A DNA stretch of 64,000 bases from Methylibium sp. NZG. GTDB taxonomy: Bacteria > Pseudomonadota > Gammaproteobacteria > Burkholderiales > Burkholderiaceae_C. The stretch is from positions 300,919 through 364,918 of the forward strand of contig LGRD01000030.1 of NCBI GenBank assembly GCA_001263235.1, read 5' to 3'. The position numbers and the translations under genes are program-made. Positions 49,939 to 59,817 of this stretch are shown one piece after another. The stretch's first letter is position 1; every line of letters begins with the position of its first letter. The notes beneath the pieces were generated by a model that saw only the letters and a list, made by a program, of their open reading frames with translations, did not search any database and was not told the DNA's origin.

Positions 49939-51618
49939 TCAGTGTGGCATGGCGCGTTGCAGGATCGCGTCGAGCTTCAAGCCCGCCGGCAGCGTGCCGA
50001 ACACCTGCACGCCCTGCCCGGCCAGGCGCGACGCGCAAAAGGCGTCGAACACCGCGTCGCTCGCGTGGCGGCGCAGCAGCGAGGCTTGCACGGCCAGCGC
50101 CACGTCTTGCGCGAGACGGCGGGCACCGAGTTCTTCCTCCGGCCCGGAAACGTCGGCAGCCTCGGCCACGCGGGCCATCACGCGTTCGCTGAAGCCATCC
50201 AGCACAGCATTCGCGCCGCGCGCCGTGGCAAGCTCTGTCGCCAGTGCATGCACCACATCTGCATCGCTCTTGCCGCGCTTGCGCAGCGCCCGCAGCAAGT
50301 CCAGCGCCATGATGTTGCCGGCCCCCTCCCAGATCGAATTCAGCGGCATCTCGCGGTAGATGCGCGCCATCGTGCCGGCGCCGTGCTCTTCCACATAGCC
50401 GTTGCCGCCCAGGCACTCCATCGCCTCCTGCGCGAGCGCGCTGCCGCGTTTGCAGACCCAGAACTTGGCGACTGGCGTGAGGAGGCGCCGCATCAGTTGC
50501 TCGAACGGGTCGTTCTGCCGGTCCACCGCGCGCGCCAGGCGCAGCGCGAGCGCGGTCGCGGCTTCGCTCTCAAGGCACAGGTCGGCCAGCACGTTCTTCA
50601 TCAGCGGCTGTTCGATCAGCGCCTTGCCGAACGCGCGACGCTGCGTGGTGTGGTGCAGCGCCAGCGACGTGGCCTGGCGCATCAGCCCGGCGGTACCGAG
50701 CGCGCAATCGAGCCGCGTCAGCGTGCCCATCTCCAGAATCTGCTGCACGCCGCGCCCTTCTTCGCCGACCAGCCAGGCCTGCGCGCCGGCAAACTCCACC
50801 TCGGAGCTGGCGTTGGCGTGGTTGCCGAGCTTGTCCTTCAGCCGCTGGAGGTGCACCGCGTTGCGCGTGCCGTCGGGCAGCCAGCGCGGCAGATGAAAGC
50901 AGCTCAGCCCGCCCGGTGCCTGCGCGAGCACGAGGAAGGCATCGCACATCGGCGCCGAGAAGAACCACTTGTGGCCGACGATGCTGTAGCGCTGGCCCCA
51001 GGGCGTGTCTTCCTCGAAGCGGGCGGTGCTGGTGTTGGCGCGCACGTCGGAGCCGCCCTGCTTCTCGGTCATGCCCATGCCCATCGTCACGCCGTGTTTG
51101 GCCTGCACCGGCAGCGGCCGTGGGTCGTAGCGCGTGCTGCTGAGCTTGCCGAACCAGGTGTCGAACAGCGGCGCGTTCGCGCGCAGCGCGGGCGTCACCG
51201 CGTAGCTCATCGAGATCGGGCACAGCACCGACGGTTCGAGCTGCGTGAACATCAAAAAGGCCGCGGCGCGTTCAAGGTGCGCGCCCGGCCCCTGCGCCCA
51301 CGGCGTGGCGTGCAGGCCGGCCTGCATGGCCGCGCCGATCAACGCGTGGTAGCTGGGGTGGAACTCGACCTCGTCGATGCGGTGGCCGAAGCGGTCGTGC
51401 GTGTGCAGGTGCGGCTTGTGCAGGTTGGCCAGCCGCGCGTGCTCTTGCATGTCGGCGCCGCCCAGCGACGCACCGAGGGCGTGGCGGTGGGCGTCGGCGG
51501 CATCTGGCAGATGGAACGCAAGCGCGTCGCGCAGCGCCCGGTCGCCCGCGTAAACGTTGTGGCCGGCCAGCGGCGAGGCCTGGTTGGTCACGTCGTGGGT
51601 GGTGAGCATGGTCGCCAT
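49939..51618 (-). CDS. AidB-like acyl-CoA dehydrogenase
   Basis: A 559-residue member of the AidB branch of acyl-CoA dehydrogenases. TEKQGGSDVRANT, GHKWFFSAPMCDAFLVLAQ and ECLGGNGYVEEHG are AidB landmarks, with REMPLNSIWEGAGNIMALD near the end. AidB protects DNA in the Ada response of E. coli and has isovaleryl-CoA dehydrogenase activity. Here it sits in a fatty-acid gene run, so a metabolic role is more likely; no Ada-box was looked for beyond visual scan. Confidence 0.85.
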   Translation of the reverse strand: MATMLTTHDVTNQASPLAGHNVYAGDRALRDALAFHLPDAADAHRHALGASLGGADMQEHARLANLHKPHLHTHDRFGHRIDEVEFHPSYHALIGAAMQAGLHATPWAQGPGAHLERAAAFLMFTQLEPSVLCPISMSYAVTPALRANAPLFDTWFGKLSSTRYDPRPLPVQAKHGVTMGMGMTEKQGGSDVRANTSTARFEEDTPWGQRYSIVGHKWFFSAPMCDAFLVLAQAPGGLSCFHLPRWLPDGTRNAVHLQRLKDKLGNHANASSEVEFAGAQAWLVGEEGRGVQQILEMGTLTRLDCALGTAGLMRQATSLALHHTTQRRAFGKALIEQPLMKNVLADLCLESEAATALALRLARAVDRQNDPFEQLMRRLLTPVAKFWVCKRGSALAQEAMECLGGNGYVEEHGAGTMARIYREMPLNSIWEGAGNIMALDLLRALRKRGKSDADVVHALATELATARGANAVLDGFSERVMARVAEAADVSGPEEELGARRLAQDVALAVQASLLRRHASDAVFDAFCASRLAGQGVQVFGTLPAGLKLDAILQRAMPH

Positions 51619-51662
51619 CGCCTGTCTCCTTCGCTGCTTGCCTGAGCCCGCTCGGGTCCGCG

Positions 51663-52685
51663 TCAGACCAGCTTCACCAGCTGCTTGCCGAAGTTCTTGC
51701 CCTTCAGCAGCCCGAGAAACGCCTCCGGCGCGGCCTCGATGCCTTGCGCCACCGTCTCGCGGTAGCGCAGCGTGCCGGCGGCCACCCCCGCGCCGAGTTC
51801 GCGCAGCGCCTCGGGCCAGACCTCCATGTGTTCGCTGACGATGAAGCCCTCGACGCGCAAGCGCGACTGCAGGATCAGCTGCGGGTGCGCGAGCGGGATC
51901 GGCTGCCCGTCGTAGCCGCTGATCATGCCGCACACCGCCACGCGGCCGAAGGCGTTCATGCGCGCCACCCCACCGCCAACCGTTGGGTTGCCGGCATTCT
52001 CGAAGTGGCCATCCACGCCTTGCTGTGTGGCCTCCTTCAGCGCGAGGTAGAGCGATTTCGGGTCGGCGTGCGCCTTGTAGTCCACGCACGCGTCGAAGCC
52101 GAGTTCGTCGACCACGTAACGGCACTTCTCCGCCCCACCCGCAATGCCCACGGCGCGGCAACCGCGCGCCTTGGCGAGTTGCCCCACCGCGCTGCCGACC
52201 GCGCCGCTGGCGGCGCTCACGACGATCGTCTGCCCCGCCTTCGGCTCGCAAATCTTCACGAGCCCGTACCACGCCGTCACGCCCGGCATGCCCACCGCAC
52301 CGAGGTAAGCCGACAGCGGGATGCGCGTGGCATCGACCTTGCGCAGCACGCCGGGCTGTGCCGCATCGACGACGCTGTACTGCTGCCAGCCGCCCATGCC
52401 CACCACCTTGTCGCCGGGCTTGAAGCTGGCGTGGTTCGACAGCACCACCTCGCCCGCCGTGCCGCCGATCATCGGCGTGCCCAACGGGTGCGGTTGCGCG
52501 TAGCTCTTGGCCTCGCTCATTCGGCCGCGCATGTACGGGTCGAGCGACAGGTAATGGTGGCGCACCAGCACCTGGCCGTCGGAAACGTTCTGCGGCAGCG
52601 GCGATTCGGCGAGCTTGAAGTGGGCGGCGCTGGCCTCGCCATCGGGGCGGGCGGCCAGCAGGATCTGCTTGTTGACTTGACTCAT
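51663..52685 (-). CDS. MDR-family NADP-dependent reductase (YncB/curcumin reductase type)
   Basis: A 340-residue zinc-free medium-chain reductase. LSLDPYMRGRMSEAKSYAQP and TAWYGLVKICEPKAGQTIVV are characteristic, with the NADP motif ASGAVGSAVGQLAK near residue 155 and FENAGNPT. It would reduce enones or enoyl compounds. It lies 44 bases before the AidB-like gene, on the same strand. Confidence 0.88.
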   Translation of the reverse strand: MSQVNKQILLAARPDGEASAAHFKLAESPLPQNVSDGQVLVRHHYLSLDPYMRGRMSEAKSYAQPHPLGTPMIGGTAGEVVLSNHASFKPGDKVVGMGGWQQYSVVDAAQPGVLRKVDATRIPLSAYLGAVGMPGVTAWYGLVKICEPKAGQTIVVSAASGAVGSAVGQLAKARGCRAVGIAGGAEKCRYVVDELGFDACVDYKAHADPKSLYLALKEATQQGVDGHFENAGNPTVGGGVARMNAFGRVAVCGMISGYDGQPIPLAHPQLILQSRLRVEGFIVSEHMEVWPEALRELGAGVAAGTLRYRETVAQGIEAAPEAFLGLLKGKNFGKQLVKLV

Positions 52686-52733
52686 TCGAGTGTTTCCTTG
52701 GACATGTGAATCGATGGGCGCCCCGCGACGAAT

Positions 52734-53225
52734 TCAGTCCGACGCGTTCAACCGCCTGACCCTGCGCTCACCCACCGGCAGCGCCCGCAGGTACTTGAAA
52801 GTGCCGGTGGCGTGCGCCACCAGCTCGCCCTTGGCGTCGATCAACGAGGCCTCGCAGAACGCCATCGTCGGCGTCTGTGTGAGCAGCTTTCCATGCGCGA
52901 CCACGGGGCCGACACCGGGGCGCATGAAGCTCGTCTTCATCTCGATGGTGACGACGCCGCGCGGGTCCGGCGTGCCTTTCGCGGGTTTCGCAGGCTTCAC
53001 AGGGGTTGCGGCGTCGGCGGTTCCGCTCGCCACCAAGCCGGCGCTGCGCGCCGCATGCGCCATCGCCACGTCAAGCAGCGTCATCGTCACGCCGCCGTGC
53101 AGCACGTTCCAGCTGTTGAGGTGTTCGTCCTTCGGCGCGAGCGCGATCTGCGACTCGCCGTTCTCGAAGCGCAGCAACTCGAAGCCCAGATGCTGGACGA
53201 AAGGAATGCGGACCTTGAACTCCAT
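52734..53225 (-). CDS. PaaI-like hotdog thioesterase
   Basis: A 163-residue hotdog-fold protein. The signature NVLHGGVTMTLLDVAMAHAAR lies near residue 37, with the catalytic Asp in LLDVAM. A low-complexity insert (TPVKPAKPAKGTP) follows. It likely hydrolyses acyl-CoA. Fourth from the end of the minus-strand run in gene order with the MDR reductase downstream. Confidence 0.8.
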   Translation of the reverse strand: MEFKVRIPFVQHLGFELLRFENGESQIALAPKDEHLNSWNVLHGGVTMTLLDVAMAHAARSAGLVASGTADAATPVKPAKPAKGTPDPRGVVTIEMKTSFMRPGVGPVVAHGKLLTQTPTMAFCEASLIDAKGELVAHATGTFKYLRALPVGERRVRRLNASD

Positions 53226-53259
53226 GCCGCGCTCGCTGGGGTGCGTGCTGCGTGCCGAG

Positions 53260-54051
53260 TCAGCCGCCGTGGATCGCCGACACGCCGCCGTCGACCGCCA
53301 ATATCTGCCCCGTGATGTGCTTGCCAGCGGCCGACGCGAACAGCAGCGCAGCGCCCTTCAAATCGTCGTCGTCGCCGATGCGCTTGAGCGGTGCGTGGCT
53401 GGCCAAGCCGCCGGGGCCGAAGCGCTCCAGCGTCGCCTTCGTCATCTTGCTCGGAAAGAACCCCGGCGCCAGTGCATTCACGTTGATGTTGTACTTGCCC
53501 CATTCACCAGCCAGCGCGCGCGTGAAGTTGACGACCGCGCCCTTGCTGGTGTTGTAAGCCACCGTCGTCATTTGCGGCGTGTTGCCCGCGAGGCCTGCGA
53601 TCGACGCCACGTTGATGATGCGGCCCTGCATCCGCGGGATCATGCTGCGCTTGGCCACCGCCTGGCTCATCAGGAAGATGCTGCGGATGTTCAGGTCCAT
53701 CACCTTGTCCCAGGCTTCCAGCGGGTGGTCTTCGGCGGGTGCGCCCCAGGCGGCACCGGCGTTGTTGACGAGGATGTCCACCTGACCCAGGCGCTGCATC
53801 GCCTCGTCGGCCACGCGGGCGACTTCAGTCGGCTGGCTCGCGTCGGCGGCCACCCAGCGCGTGTCGATGCCCAGCGCCTGCAAATGCGCGGCGGCTTCTT
53901 CCAGGTCAGCCGCCTTGCGCGACGTGAGCAGCACGCGCGCGCCGGCCTGGCCGAGCGACTCGGCAATCTGCAAACCGAGGCCGCGCGAGCCGCCGGTGAC
54001 GAGGGCTGTCTTGCCGCTCAGGTCGAAGAGTTGGTGGACGGGTGTGCTCAT
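53260..54051 (-). CDS. SDR-family oxidoreductase
   Basis: A 263-residue classical SDR: TGGSRGLG at residues 19-26, NNAGAAWGAP, and active-site YNTSKGAVV (Tyr-x3-Lys). RVNALAPGFF-type NVNALAPGFFPSKM follows. It resembles 3-oxoacyl/3-hydroxyacyl or gluconate-type dehydrogenases. It lies 10 bases after the small membrane protein gene and 34 before the thioesterase. Confidence 0.87.
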   Translation of the reverse strand: MSTPVHQLFDLSGKTALVTGGSRGLGLQIAESLGQAGARVLLTSRKAADLEEAAAHLQALGIDTRWVAADASQPTEVARVADEAMQRLGQVDILVNNAGAAWGAPAEDHPLEAWDKVMDLNIRSIFLMSQAVAKRSMIPRMQGRIINVASIAGLAGNTPQMTTVAYNTSKGAVVNFTRALAGEWGKYNINVNALAPGFFPSKMTKATLERFGPGGLASHAPLKRIGDDDDLKGAALLFASAAGKHITGQILAVDGGVSAIHGG

Positions 54052-54061
54052 GGCTTCCTGC

Positions 54062-54274
54062 CTATCGATTCTTTTGAGAAGGGTTCATCCGCGAACGGAC
54101 ATAGATCAAGACAACACCGACGACGATGGCCACGCCCGCCACCACCGCAATGCCAATGCCCAGCGCCGCGTCGCTGCGGCTCACCACCAGCCCGAGCGCG
54201 AGCGCGAGCATGCCGCCGAAGATCAGCACCCAGGTCAACGCCTCGATCTGACCGGCGGTCAGCTTCAGAACCAT
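54062..54274 (-). CDS. Small two-helix membrane protein, unknown function
   Basis: A 70-residue protein with two hydrophobic helices (LTWVLIFGGMLALALGLVVS and IGIAVVAGVAIVVGVVLIYV) and a basic C-terminus. ATG 54274 lies inside the end of the acyl-CoA dehydrogenase gene (10-base overlap), so it is coupled to it. A longer upstream in-frame start exists at 54328 but is less likely. Similar mini-membrane proteins occur in beta-oxidation clusters but I do not know a function. Confidence 0.6.
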   Translation of the reverse strand: MVLKLTAGQIEALTWVLIFGGMLALALGLVVSRSDAALGIGIAVVAGVAIVVGVVLIYVRSRMNPSQKNR

Positions 54275-56211
54275 GCTTCGTCCATCGTGCGGCAGGTGTC
54301 GTCGCGCGTTTCGACCACGCGCAGCCACGCCGCCACGCGCGGCAATTCGTAGCGGATGAAGTAGCGGCAGGCAGCGAGCTTGCCGTGCAGCAGATCAGTG
54401 TGGGGGTCGGTCGGGGTGGCGGGCGCGCCGGTGGCTGCGCCTTCACGCGGCCCCGCGCTGACGTTCGCGCCTGCATCTGCCCGCGCGGAAAGCCGCGCCT
54501 GCGCGCACATCGCCACATCGAGCCACACCCACGCGAGCACGGTGTGGCCGAAGGCCTGCAGGTACGGCGTGGCGTTGGCGAGCGCTTCGTCGGGCCGGCC
54601 GCTGGCCCATGCCGCTTGCGTGGCGGTGCCCACATGCTTCAGCGCAGCGGCCAACGCCGTGGCGTGGTCGCCGAGTTCAGGCGCGTCTTTCGACATCGAA
54701 CGCGCGCGCGCCACCGTCGCCTCGATGCGCGACGCCAGCAGCGCGAGCCCGCGCCCGCCGTTCATCACCACCTTGCGGCCCAGCAGGTCGAGCGCCTGGA
54801 TGCCGTGCGTGCCCTCGTGGATCATGTTCAGCCGGTTGTCGCGCCAATACTGCTCGACGGGGAAGTCGCGCGTGTAGCCGTAGCCGCCGAGCACCTGGAT
54901 CGCCAGGCTGTTGGCCTCCAGGCACCACTCGCTCGGCCAGCTCTTGGCGATCGGCGTCAGCATCTCCAGCAGCACACCGGCTTCGGCAGCAGCCTCGGGC
55001 GTGCCGGTGTGGTGTTCGTCGACGAGGCGGGCGCAGTACAGCTCCAGCGCCAGCGCACCTTCGCAGTAGCTCTTCTGCGCGAGCAACATGCGCTTCACGT
55101 CGGCGTGTTCGATGATGCGGACCTGCGGCTGGTTCGCGTCCTTGCCGGCCTTGCCGCCCTTGCCCTCGCCACCCACCACCGGCCGGCCCTGCAGCCGGTT
55201 CTTCGCGTAGTCCAGACTCGCTTCGTAGCCCGCGTAACCCAGCATCGCCGCACCCAGGCCGACGGCGATGCGCGCCTCGTTCATCATGTGGAACATGCAG
55301 CGCAGGCCGTCGCCGGCTTGACCGACCAGATACCCAACGGCGCCAGGGGCACCACGCACCGGGAACCTGCCTTCGCCGAAGTTGAGCAGCGTGTTCGGGA
55401 TGCCGCGGTAGCCGAGCTTGTGGTTCAGACCGGCGAGCGCCACGTCGTTGCGCTCGCCAGTCAGCGCGCCGTTCACATCGACCAGCTTCTTCGGCACGAT
55501 GAACAGCGAAATGCCGCGCGTGCCCGCCACCAACTTGCCGTCGGGCCCGGGGATCTTGGCCAGCACCAGGTGGATGATGTTCTCGGTCAGCTCGTGCTCG
55601 CCGTTCGATATCCACATCTTGTTGCCGCGCAGCCGGTAGCGGGGTCCCAGCGGATCGTCGGCAAAGCCTTCGCCATCGGGCACGGCGCGTGTGGCGATGT
55701 CGGACAGGCTGGAGCCGGCCTGTGGCTCGGACAGGCACATCGTGCCGGCAAAACGCCCGCCGAACTCATTGCGTGCAAAGACCTGCTTCTGCATGTCGGT
55801 GCCGTGCGCCATCAGCAGGTTGGCGTTGCCGCTGGTCAACAAAGCGCCTCCGCCGACGCCGATGCCGGCCTTGGAGAAGAAGCTGTTGGCCGCCATCTCG
55901 ACGACGCACGGCAACTGCATGCCGCCCCATTCGTAGTCTTGCGCCGCGGCCAGCATGCCGGAGTCGGCATAGGCTTGCGTGGCGGCATGGCTGGCCTGCG
56001 GCAAGTGCACCTTGTCGCCGTCGAACCAGGGCTCTTCGGTGTCGGCGAGGCGGTTGAACGGCGCCACCTTGTCGCGCGCGATGCGCTCGCAGGTGTCGAG
56101 CACCGAGTCGAAGGTCTCGCGCGAGTGGTCGGCAAACCGCGCGCGCTCGCGCAGCGACTCGACGTTCAACCAGTCGTAAAGCAAGAACTCGGTGGTGTGG
56201 CGGTACGTCAT
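54265..56211 (-). CDS. Acyl-CoA dehydrogenase, DmdC/FadE5-like long form
   Basis: A 648-residue acyl-CoA dehydrogenase, longer than the usual 380. CLSEPQAGSSLSDI is the flavin loop, GNKMWISNGEHELTENI the middle domain, and QVLGGYGYTRDFPVEQYWRD with IHEGTHGIQALDLLG the C-terminal active-site block. The extra C-terminal domain is typical of the DmdC/FadE5 group acting on bulky or long acyl-CoAs. Its N-terminus MTYRHTTEFLLYDWL is also family-like. Confidence 0.87.
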   Translation of the reverse strand: MTYRHTTEFLLYDWLNVESLRERARFADHSRETFDSVLDTCERIARDKVAPFNRLADTEEPWFDGDKVHLPQASHAATQAYADSGMLAAAQDYEWGGMQLPCVVEMAANSFFSKAGIGVGGGALLTSGNANLLMAHGTDMQKQVFARNEFGGRFAGTMCLSEPQAGSSLSDIATRAVPDGEGFADDPLGPRYRLRGNKMWISNGEHELTENIIHLVLAKIPGPDGKLVAGTRGISLFIVPKKLVDVNGALTGERNDVALAGLNHKLGYRGIPNTLLNFGEGRFPVRGAPGAVGYLVGQAGDGLRCMFHMMNEARIAVGLGAAMLGYAGYEASLDYAKNRLQGRPVVGGEGKGGKAGKDANQPQVRIIEHADVKRMLLAQKSYCEGALALELYCARLVDEHHTGTPEAAAEAGVLLEMLTPIAKSWPSEWCLEANSLAIQVLGGYGYTRDFPVEQYWRDNRLNMIHEGTHGIQALDLLGRKVVMNGGRGLALLASRIEATVARARSMSKDAPELGDHATALAAALKHVGTATQAAWASGRPDEALANATPYLQAFGHTVLAWVWLDVAMCAQARLSARADAGANVSAGPREGAATGAPATPTDPHTDLLHGKLAACRYFIRYELPRVAAWLRVVETRDDTCRTMDEAWF

Positions 56212-56288
56212 TCGCTCATCTCAGTCGTTCCACGTACGTCTCGCAGCCCGGCGCACCCGAGGCATGCCGACCAAGCGGCCACCGTGGA

Positions 56289-56351
56289 ACCGGCTTTGCC
56301 GGGCCACTGGTGGCGCCCCCCGGGGGGAGCGCCGAAGGCGCTTCGGGGGGG
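56289..56351. repeat. Compact GC-rich palindromic repeat inside the fatty-acid gene run
   Basis: Three small inverted repeats in a row: CCGGCTTTGCCGG (56290-56302), CCCCCCGGGGGG (56316-56327) and GCGCCGAAGGCGC (about 56329-56341). This kind of REP is common in Rubrivivax/Leptothrix relatives. It fills most of the 140-base gap between the Sel1-like gene and the acyl-CoA dehydrogenase and may split the run into two transcripts. Confidence 0.75.
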
Positions 56352-57080
56352 TCATCTAAGGATCGGCTCGTCTTCAAGCACGTCGATCGCGCCGCCGCCC
56401 TTGAAGCGCAGCGCCACCGGCATCGCCACGCGCGCATTGACCAGCAGCTTGGGGTCGGGCGACGGCAAGGCCTTGACGACCTCCGGAGCGCGCGCGTTGA
56501 AGGCCACGGCGAGCGCGGCGTACAGCTCGGTCTTGGGGTCGGCGCCGTCCACCGTCGGCTTGAGGTTGATCTGCCGCGGGCGCAGCGCATCGACTTCGAT
56601 GACGAAGGCCGCGTCGGTCGCGCCGCGCAGGTCGCCCGCCGGGTAGCGGACCGAGCTCAGCACCTCGGTGAGCACAGCGTAGGCGTAGCCGATCGAGTAG
56701 TCCCACGGTTGCAGCGCCTCGTTCGACGCGCCCTTGCCGGCCAGCCAGGCGCCGGCGTTGGAGTAACTCTGCGGCACGCCCTGGCCGAGCGCAAAGCGGC
56801 GCGCCAAGCGCCGCACGCCCTGCGCGCTGCCAGTGCGCGCGGCCTGGGCCAGAAATTCCAGCGAGCGCGCATCGTTGCGCGCAACGCACTGGCCCGTCTC
56901 GTAAAAGGTCGAGGCAGCAAGGAAGGCTTCGGGCTTGCGTGCCGCGAGGTCGCGGTTCAGCGAGACCAGCACTTCCTTGCAATAGGCATCCGCAGGCGCC
57001 TTGGGGTCGGCTTTGATGGCCTGGCCCCAGGCCGGCGCCGTCAGCGCCCAAAGCAACCCGACCGCACCGCCGATGCGCAT
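56352..57080 (-). CDS. Secreted Sel1/TPR-like repeat protein, hypothetical
   Basis: A 242-residue protein with a Sec signal (MRIGGAVGLLWALTAPAWGQA, cleavage after GQA). The middle carries alpha-helical pairs of the Sel1 type (SLEFLAQAARTGSAQGVRRL, RRFALGQGVPQSYSNAGAWL). An in-frame GTG at 57095 is an alternative start. It follows the thiolase by 64 bases in the same direction. Function unknown. Confidence 0.65.
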   Translation of the reverse strand: MRIGGAVGLLWALTAPAWGQAIKADPKAPADAYCKEVLVSLNRDLAARKPEAFLAASTFYETGQCVARNDARSLEFLAQAARTGSAQGVRRLARRFALGQGVPQSYSNAGAWLAGKGASNEALQPWDYSIGYAYAVLTEVLSSVRYPAGDLRGATDAAFVIEVDALRPRQINLKPTVDGADPKTELYAALAVAFNARAPEVVKALPSPDPKLLVNARVAMPVALRFKGGGAIDVLEDEPILR

Positions 57081-57144
57081 GGCAAACGTCGTCACGGCGC
57101 GCCCGCGCTGTTGCTCGGCCCTCGCCCGCCCGCGCTGGGCGCCG

Positions 57145-58320
57145 TCACAGCACCTCGAACACACCTGCCGCGCCCATGCCGCCGCCGATGCACATCGTGA
57201 CCACGACGCGCTTGGCGCCGCGGCGTTTGCCTTCGATCAGCGCGTGGCCGGTGAGCCGCTGGCCGCTCACGCCGTACGGGTGGCCGACCGCAATCGCGCC
57301 ACCGTTCACGTTCAGCCGGTCCATCGGAATGCCCAGCGTGTCGGCGCTGTACAGCACCTGCACCGCAAACGCTTCGTTCAACTCCCACAGGTCGATGTCG
57401 GCGACAGTCAGGCCCAGGCGCTTGAGCACCTTGGGCACCGCGAACACCGGGCCGATGCCCATCTCGTCGGGCTCGCAACCGGCGACCGCGAAGCCGAGGA
57501 AGCGGCCGAGCGGCTTGAGACCGCGTTTGGAGGCAAGCTGCTCGCTCATCACCACGCAGGCGCCGCCACCGTCGGAGAACTGGCTCGCGTTGCCGGCCGA
57601 GATCACGCCGCCCGGGATCGCCGGTTTGATGCCCGCGATGCCCTCGGCGGTGGTGCCGGCGCGCAGGCCTTCGTCGACACTCACCGTCACTTCCTTGGTG
57701 CGCAGACCCATCACAGCATCGGCAATGCCAGCCGTCACGGTGATCGGCGCGATCTCGTCCTTGAACTTGCCGGCCTCTTGCGCGGCGCAGGCCTTTTGCT
57801 GGCTCGCCGCGCCGTATTCGTCCATGCGGTCGCGGTTGATCTTGTAGCGCTTGGCCACCTGCTCGGCCGTCTGCAGCATGTTCCAGTAGATCTCGGGCTT
57901 GTGTTCCTTGAGCCAGCCGTCGGCCATCATGTGCGTGTTCATCTCGTTCTGCACGCACGAGATGCTCTCCACCCCACCGGCCACGAACACCTCGCCCTCG
58001 CCAGCGATGATGCGCTGCGCAGCGAGTGCGATCGTTTGCAGGCCGCTGGAGCAGAAGCGGTTCACCGTCATGCCGCTGGTGGTGATGGGCAGGCCGGCGC
58101 GCAGCGCGATCTGGCGCGCGATGTTGGCGCCGGTCGCGCCCTCGGGGTTGGCGCAGCCCATGATCACGTCGTCGACCTCGGCGGCCTCGATGCCGGCGCG
58201 CTCGACCGCGGCCTTGACGGCGTGGCCACCCAGCGTGGCGCCGTGCGTCATGTTGAAGGCGCCCTTCCAGCTCTTGGCCAGGGGCGTGCGGGCGGTGGAG
58301 ACGATGACGGCCTGGGTCAT
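57145..58320 (-). CDS. Acetyl-CoA acyltransferase (thiolase)
   Basis: A 391-residue thiolase. The nucleophile is Cys90 in [14 protein letters not shown]; the second catalytic residues lie in [19 protein letters not shown] and [13 protein letters not shown]. It cleaves 3-ketoacyl-CoA in beta-oxidation and pairs with the multifunctional FadB-like protein two genes upstream. It overlaps the M20 peptidase stop by 4 bases. Confidence 0.93.
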   Translation of the reverse strand: MTQAVIVSTARTPLAKSWKGAFNMTHGATLGGHAVKAAVERAGIEAAEVDDVIMGCANPEGATGANIARQIALRAGLPITTSGMTVNRFCSSGLQTIALAAQRIIAGEGEVFVAGGVESISCVQNEMNTHMMADGWLKEHKPEIYWNMLQTAEQVAKRYKINRDRMDEYGAASQQKACAAQEAGKFKDEIAPITVTAGIADAVMGLRTKEVTVSVDEGLRAGTTAEGIAGIKPAIPGGVISAGNASQFSDGGGACVVMSEQLASKRGLKPLGRFLGFAVAGCEPDEMGIGPVFAVPKVLKRLGLTVADIDLWELNEAFAVQVLYSADTLGIPMDRLNVNGGAIAVGHPYGVSGQRLTGHALIEGKRRGAKRVVVTMCIGGGMGAAGVFEVL

Positions 58321-59810
58321 GGGGTTTTTCCTTCGGTGGAGGGGCCTGCCGCGGACTGCAGCAGGCGGTGGTAGAAGCGGACCATGTCCACGAGTTGGTC
58401 GACGGCGATGCGCTCGTCGGTTCCGTGCACCCGCTTCAAGTCTTCAGTGTTGAAGCGGATCGGCATGAAGCGGAAACTCTGCTCGGACACGCCGTCGAAG
58501 TGGCGCGCGTCGGACGCCGCCAGCATCAGACCGGGGGCGACGATGCTGTCCGGGAAGACCTCGCGCACCGTGCGCTCGATCAACTTGAATGGCGCCGACT
58601 GCGCCGACGACAAGCGCGACGGCTCGGACCCTGCTCCGACAGGCTCTATTCTGATGCGCTCATCGGCCACCACCGCCTTGACACGCGCCTGCACCGATTG
58701 CGTCGTCTCCCCGGGCAGGATTCGGAAATTGACGACGGCTTCGGCGCGCCCTGGCAGCACGTTTTCCTTGTTGCCCGCGTTGACGATCGTGAGTGCGGTG
58801 GTGGTGCGCATCATCGCGTTGGTCGCGGCGCCCTTTTGCAGCGCGCGCTCGACGAGCGGACGCAACAGCCAAAGGTTGGACAGCGCCAGCCGCTGGGCGA
58901 AAGGGAGTTCGGGCGCGATCGCGGCGAACATCTCAGCCGCCGCACCTTGCACGCCACCGGGAAACGGGTTCTGGTCGAGTCGCGTCAGCGCCGCGCTCAG
59001 CATGCCGATGGCGCTCGCGCCAGGCCCCGGCGGAGTGGACGAATGCCCCGGGGCGGTCTCGGCCGTGAGCTTGAGCGAGACGATGCCCTTTTCGGCCAGC
59101 CCGATCAGCGCCACGGGTTGCGTCACCCCGGCGAGCACGCCTTCGGTCAGCGCCAGCCCTTCGTCCATCGACCATGCGAGCCGCACGTTGCGCTGCTTGA
59201 GCAGTTCGACGATCTTCACCGCCCCTTGCTGCCCGCCCACCTCTTCGTCGTGGCCGAACACGAAGTAGACCGTTCGCTGGGGCTTGAAGCCCGACTGCAG
59301 CAGCATCTCCAGCGCTTCGAGTTGCGTGATCAGGTTGCCCTTGTTGTCCAGCGCGCCACGGCCCCACACGAAACCGTCCTGCACCACGCCGGCAAAGGGT
59401 GAATGCTTCCAGAGCGATTCGGTGCCGGGCGCGACGGGCACCACGTCCTGGTGCGCCATCAGCGCGACCGGGGCGGCCTGCGCGTCGCTGCCGCGCCAGG
59501 TGTAGAGCAGGCTGTGCCCGCTCACGACCTCCCGCTCGAGCGCCGCATGAACCAGCGGGTAGCGCGCCTTCATGTGGGCATGCAACGCATCGAACGCCGC
59601 CGCCTGGCCCGCCGGGTCGAGCAGGCCGCTCTGCGTCTTGGCGCGCAACGCGATGGACAGCGACTCGGCCACCCTGCCCTTGTCGACAGCCAACGGCGGC
59701 AAGGGCGACACAGCCACCTGGCGCGACCCCTGGCGCAGCGTGTTCACGGCCAGCGCACCGGCCAACAGCACGATGGCCGCCAGCAGCGCGAGGGACAAGC
59801 GTTTGATCAT
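58317..59810 (-). CDS. M20-family metallopeptidase (carboxypeptidase S-like)
   Basis: A 497-residue membrane-anchored peptidase with an N-terminal helix ([18 protein letters not shown]). Metal-binding motifs are [19 protein letters not shown] and FGHDEEVGG, typical of di-zinc M20 enzymes. It probably hydrolyses peptides or N-acyl amino acids in the periplasm. It sits between fadB-like and thiolase genes, 7 bases after the first and overlapping the second, so it belongs to the fatty-acid operon. Confidence 0.85.
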   Translation of the reverse strand: MIKRLSLALLAAIVLLAGALAVNTLRQGSRQVAVSPLPPLAVDKGRVAESLSIALRAKTQSGLLDPAGQAAAFDALHAHMKARYPLVHAALEREVVSGHSLLYTWRGSDAQAAPVALMAHQDVVPVAPGTESLWKHSPFAGVVQDGFVWGRGALDNKGNLITQLEALEMLLQSGFKPQRTVYFVFGHDEEVGGQQGAVKIVELLKQRNVRLAWSMDEGLALTEGVLAGVTQPVALIGLAEKGIVSLKLTAETAPGHSSTPPGPGASAIGMLSAALTRLDQNPFPGGVQGAAAEMFAAIAPELPFAQRLALSNLWLLRPLVERALQKGAATNAMMRTTTALTIVNAGNKENVLPGRAEAVVNFRILPGETTQSVQARVKAVVADERIRIEPVGAGSEPSRLSSAQSAPFKLIERTVREVFPDSIVAPGLMLAASDARHFDGVSEQSFRFMPIRFNTEDLKRVHGTDERIAVDQLVDMVRFYHRLLQSAAGPSTEGKTP

Positions 59811-59817
59811 CCGACCC

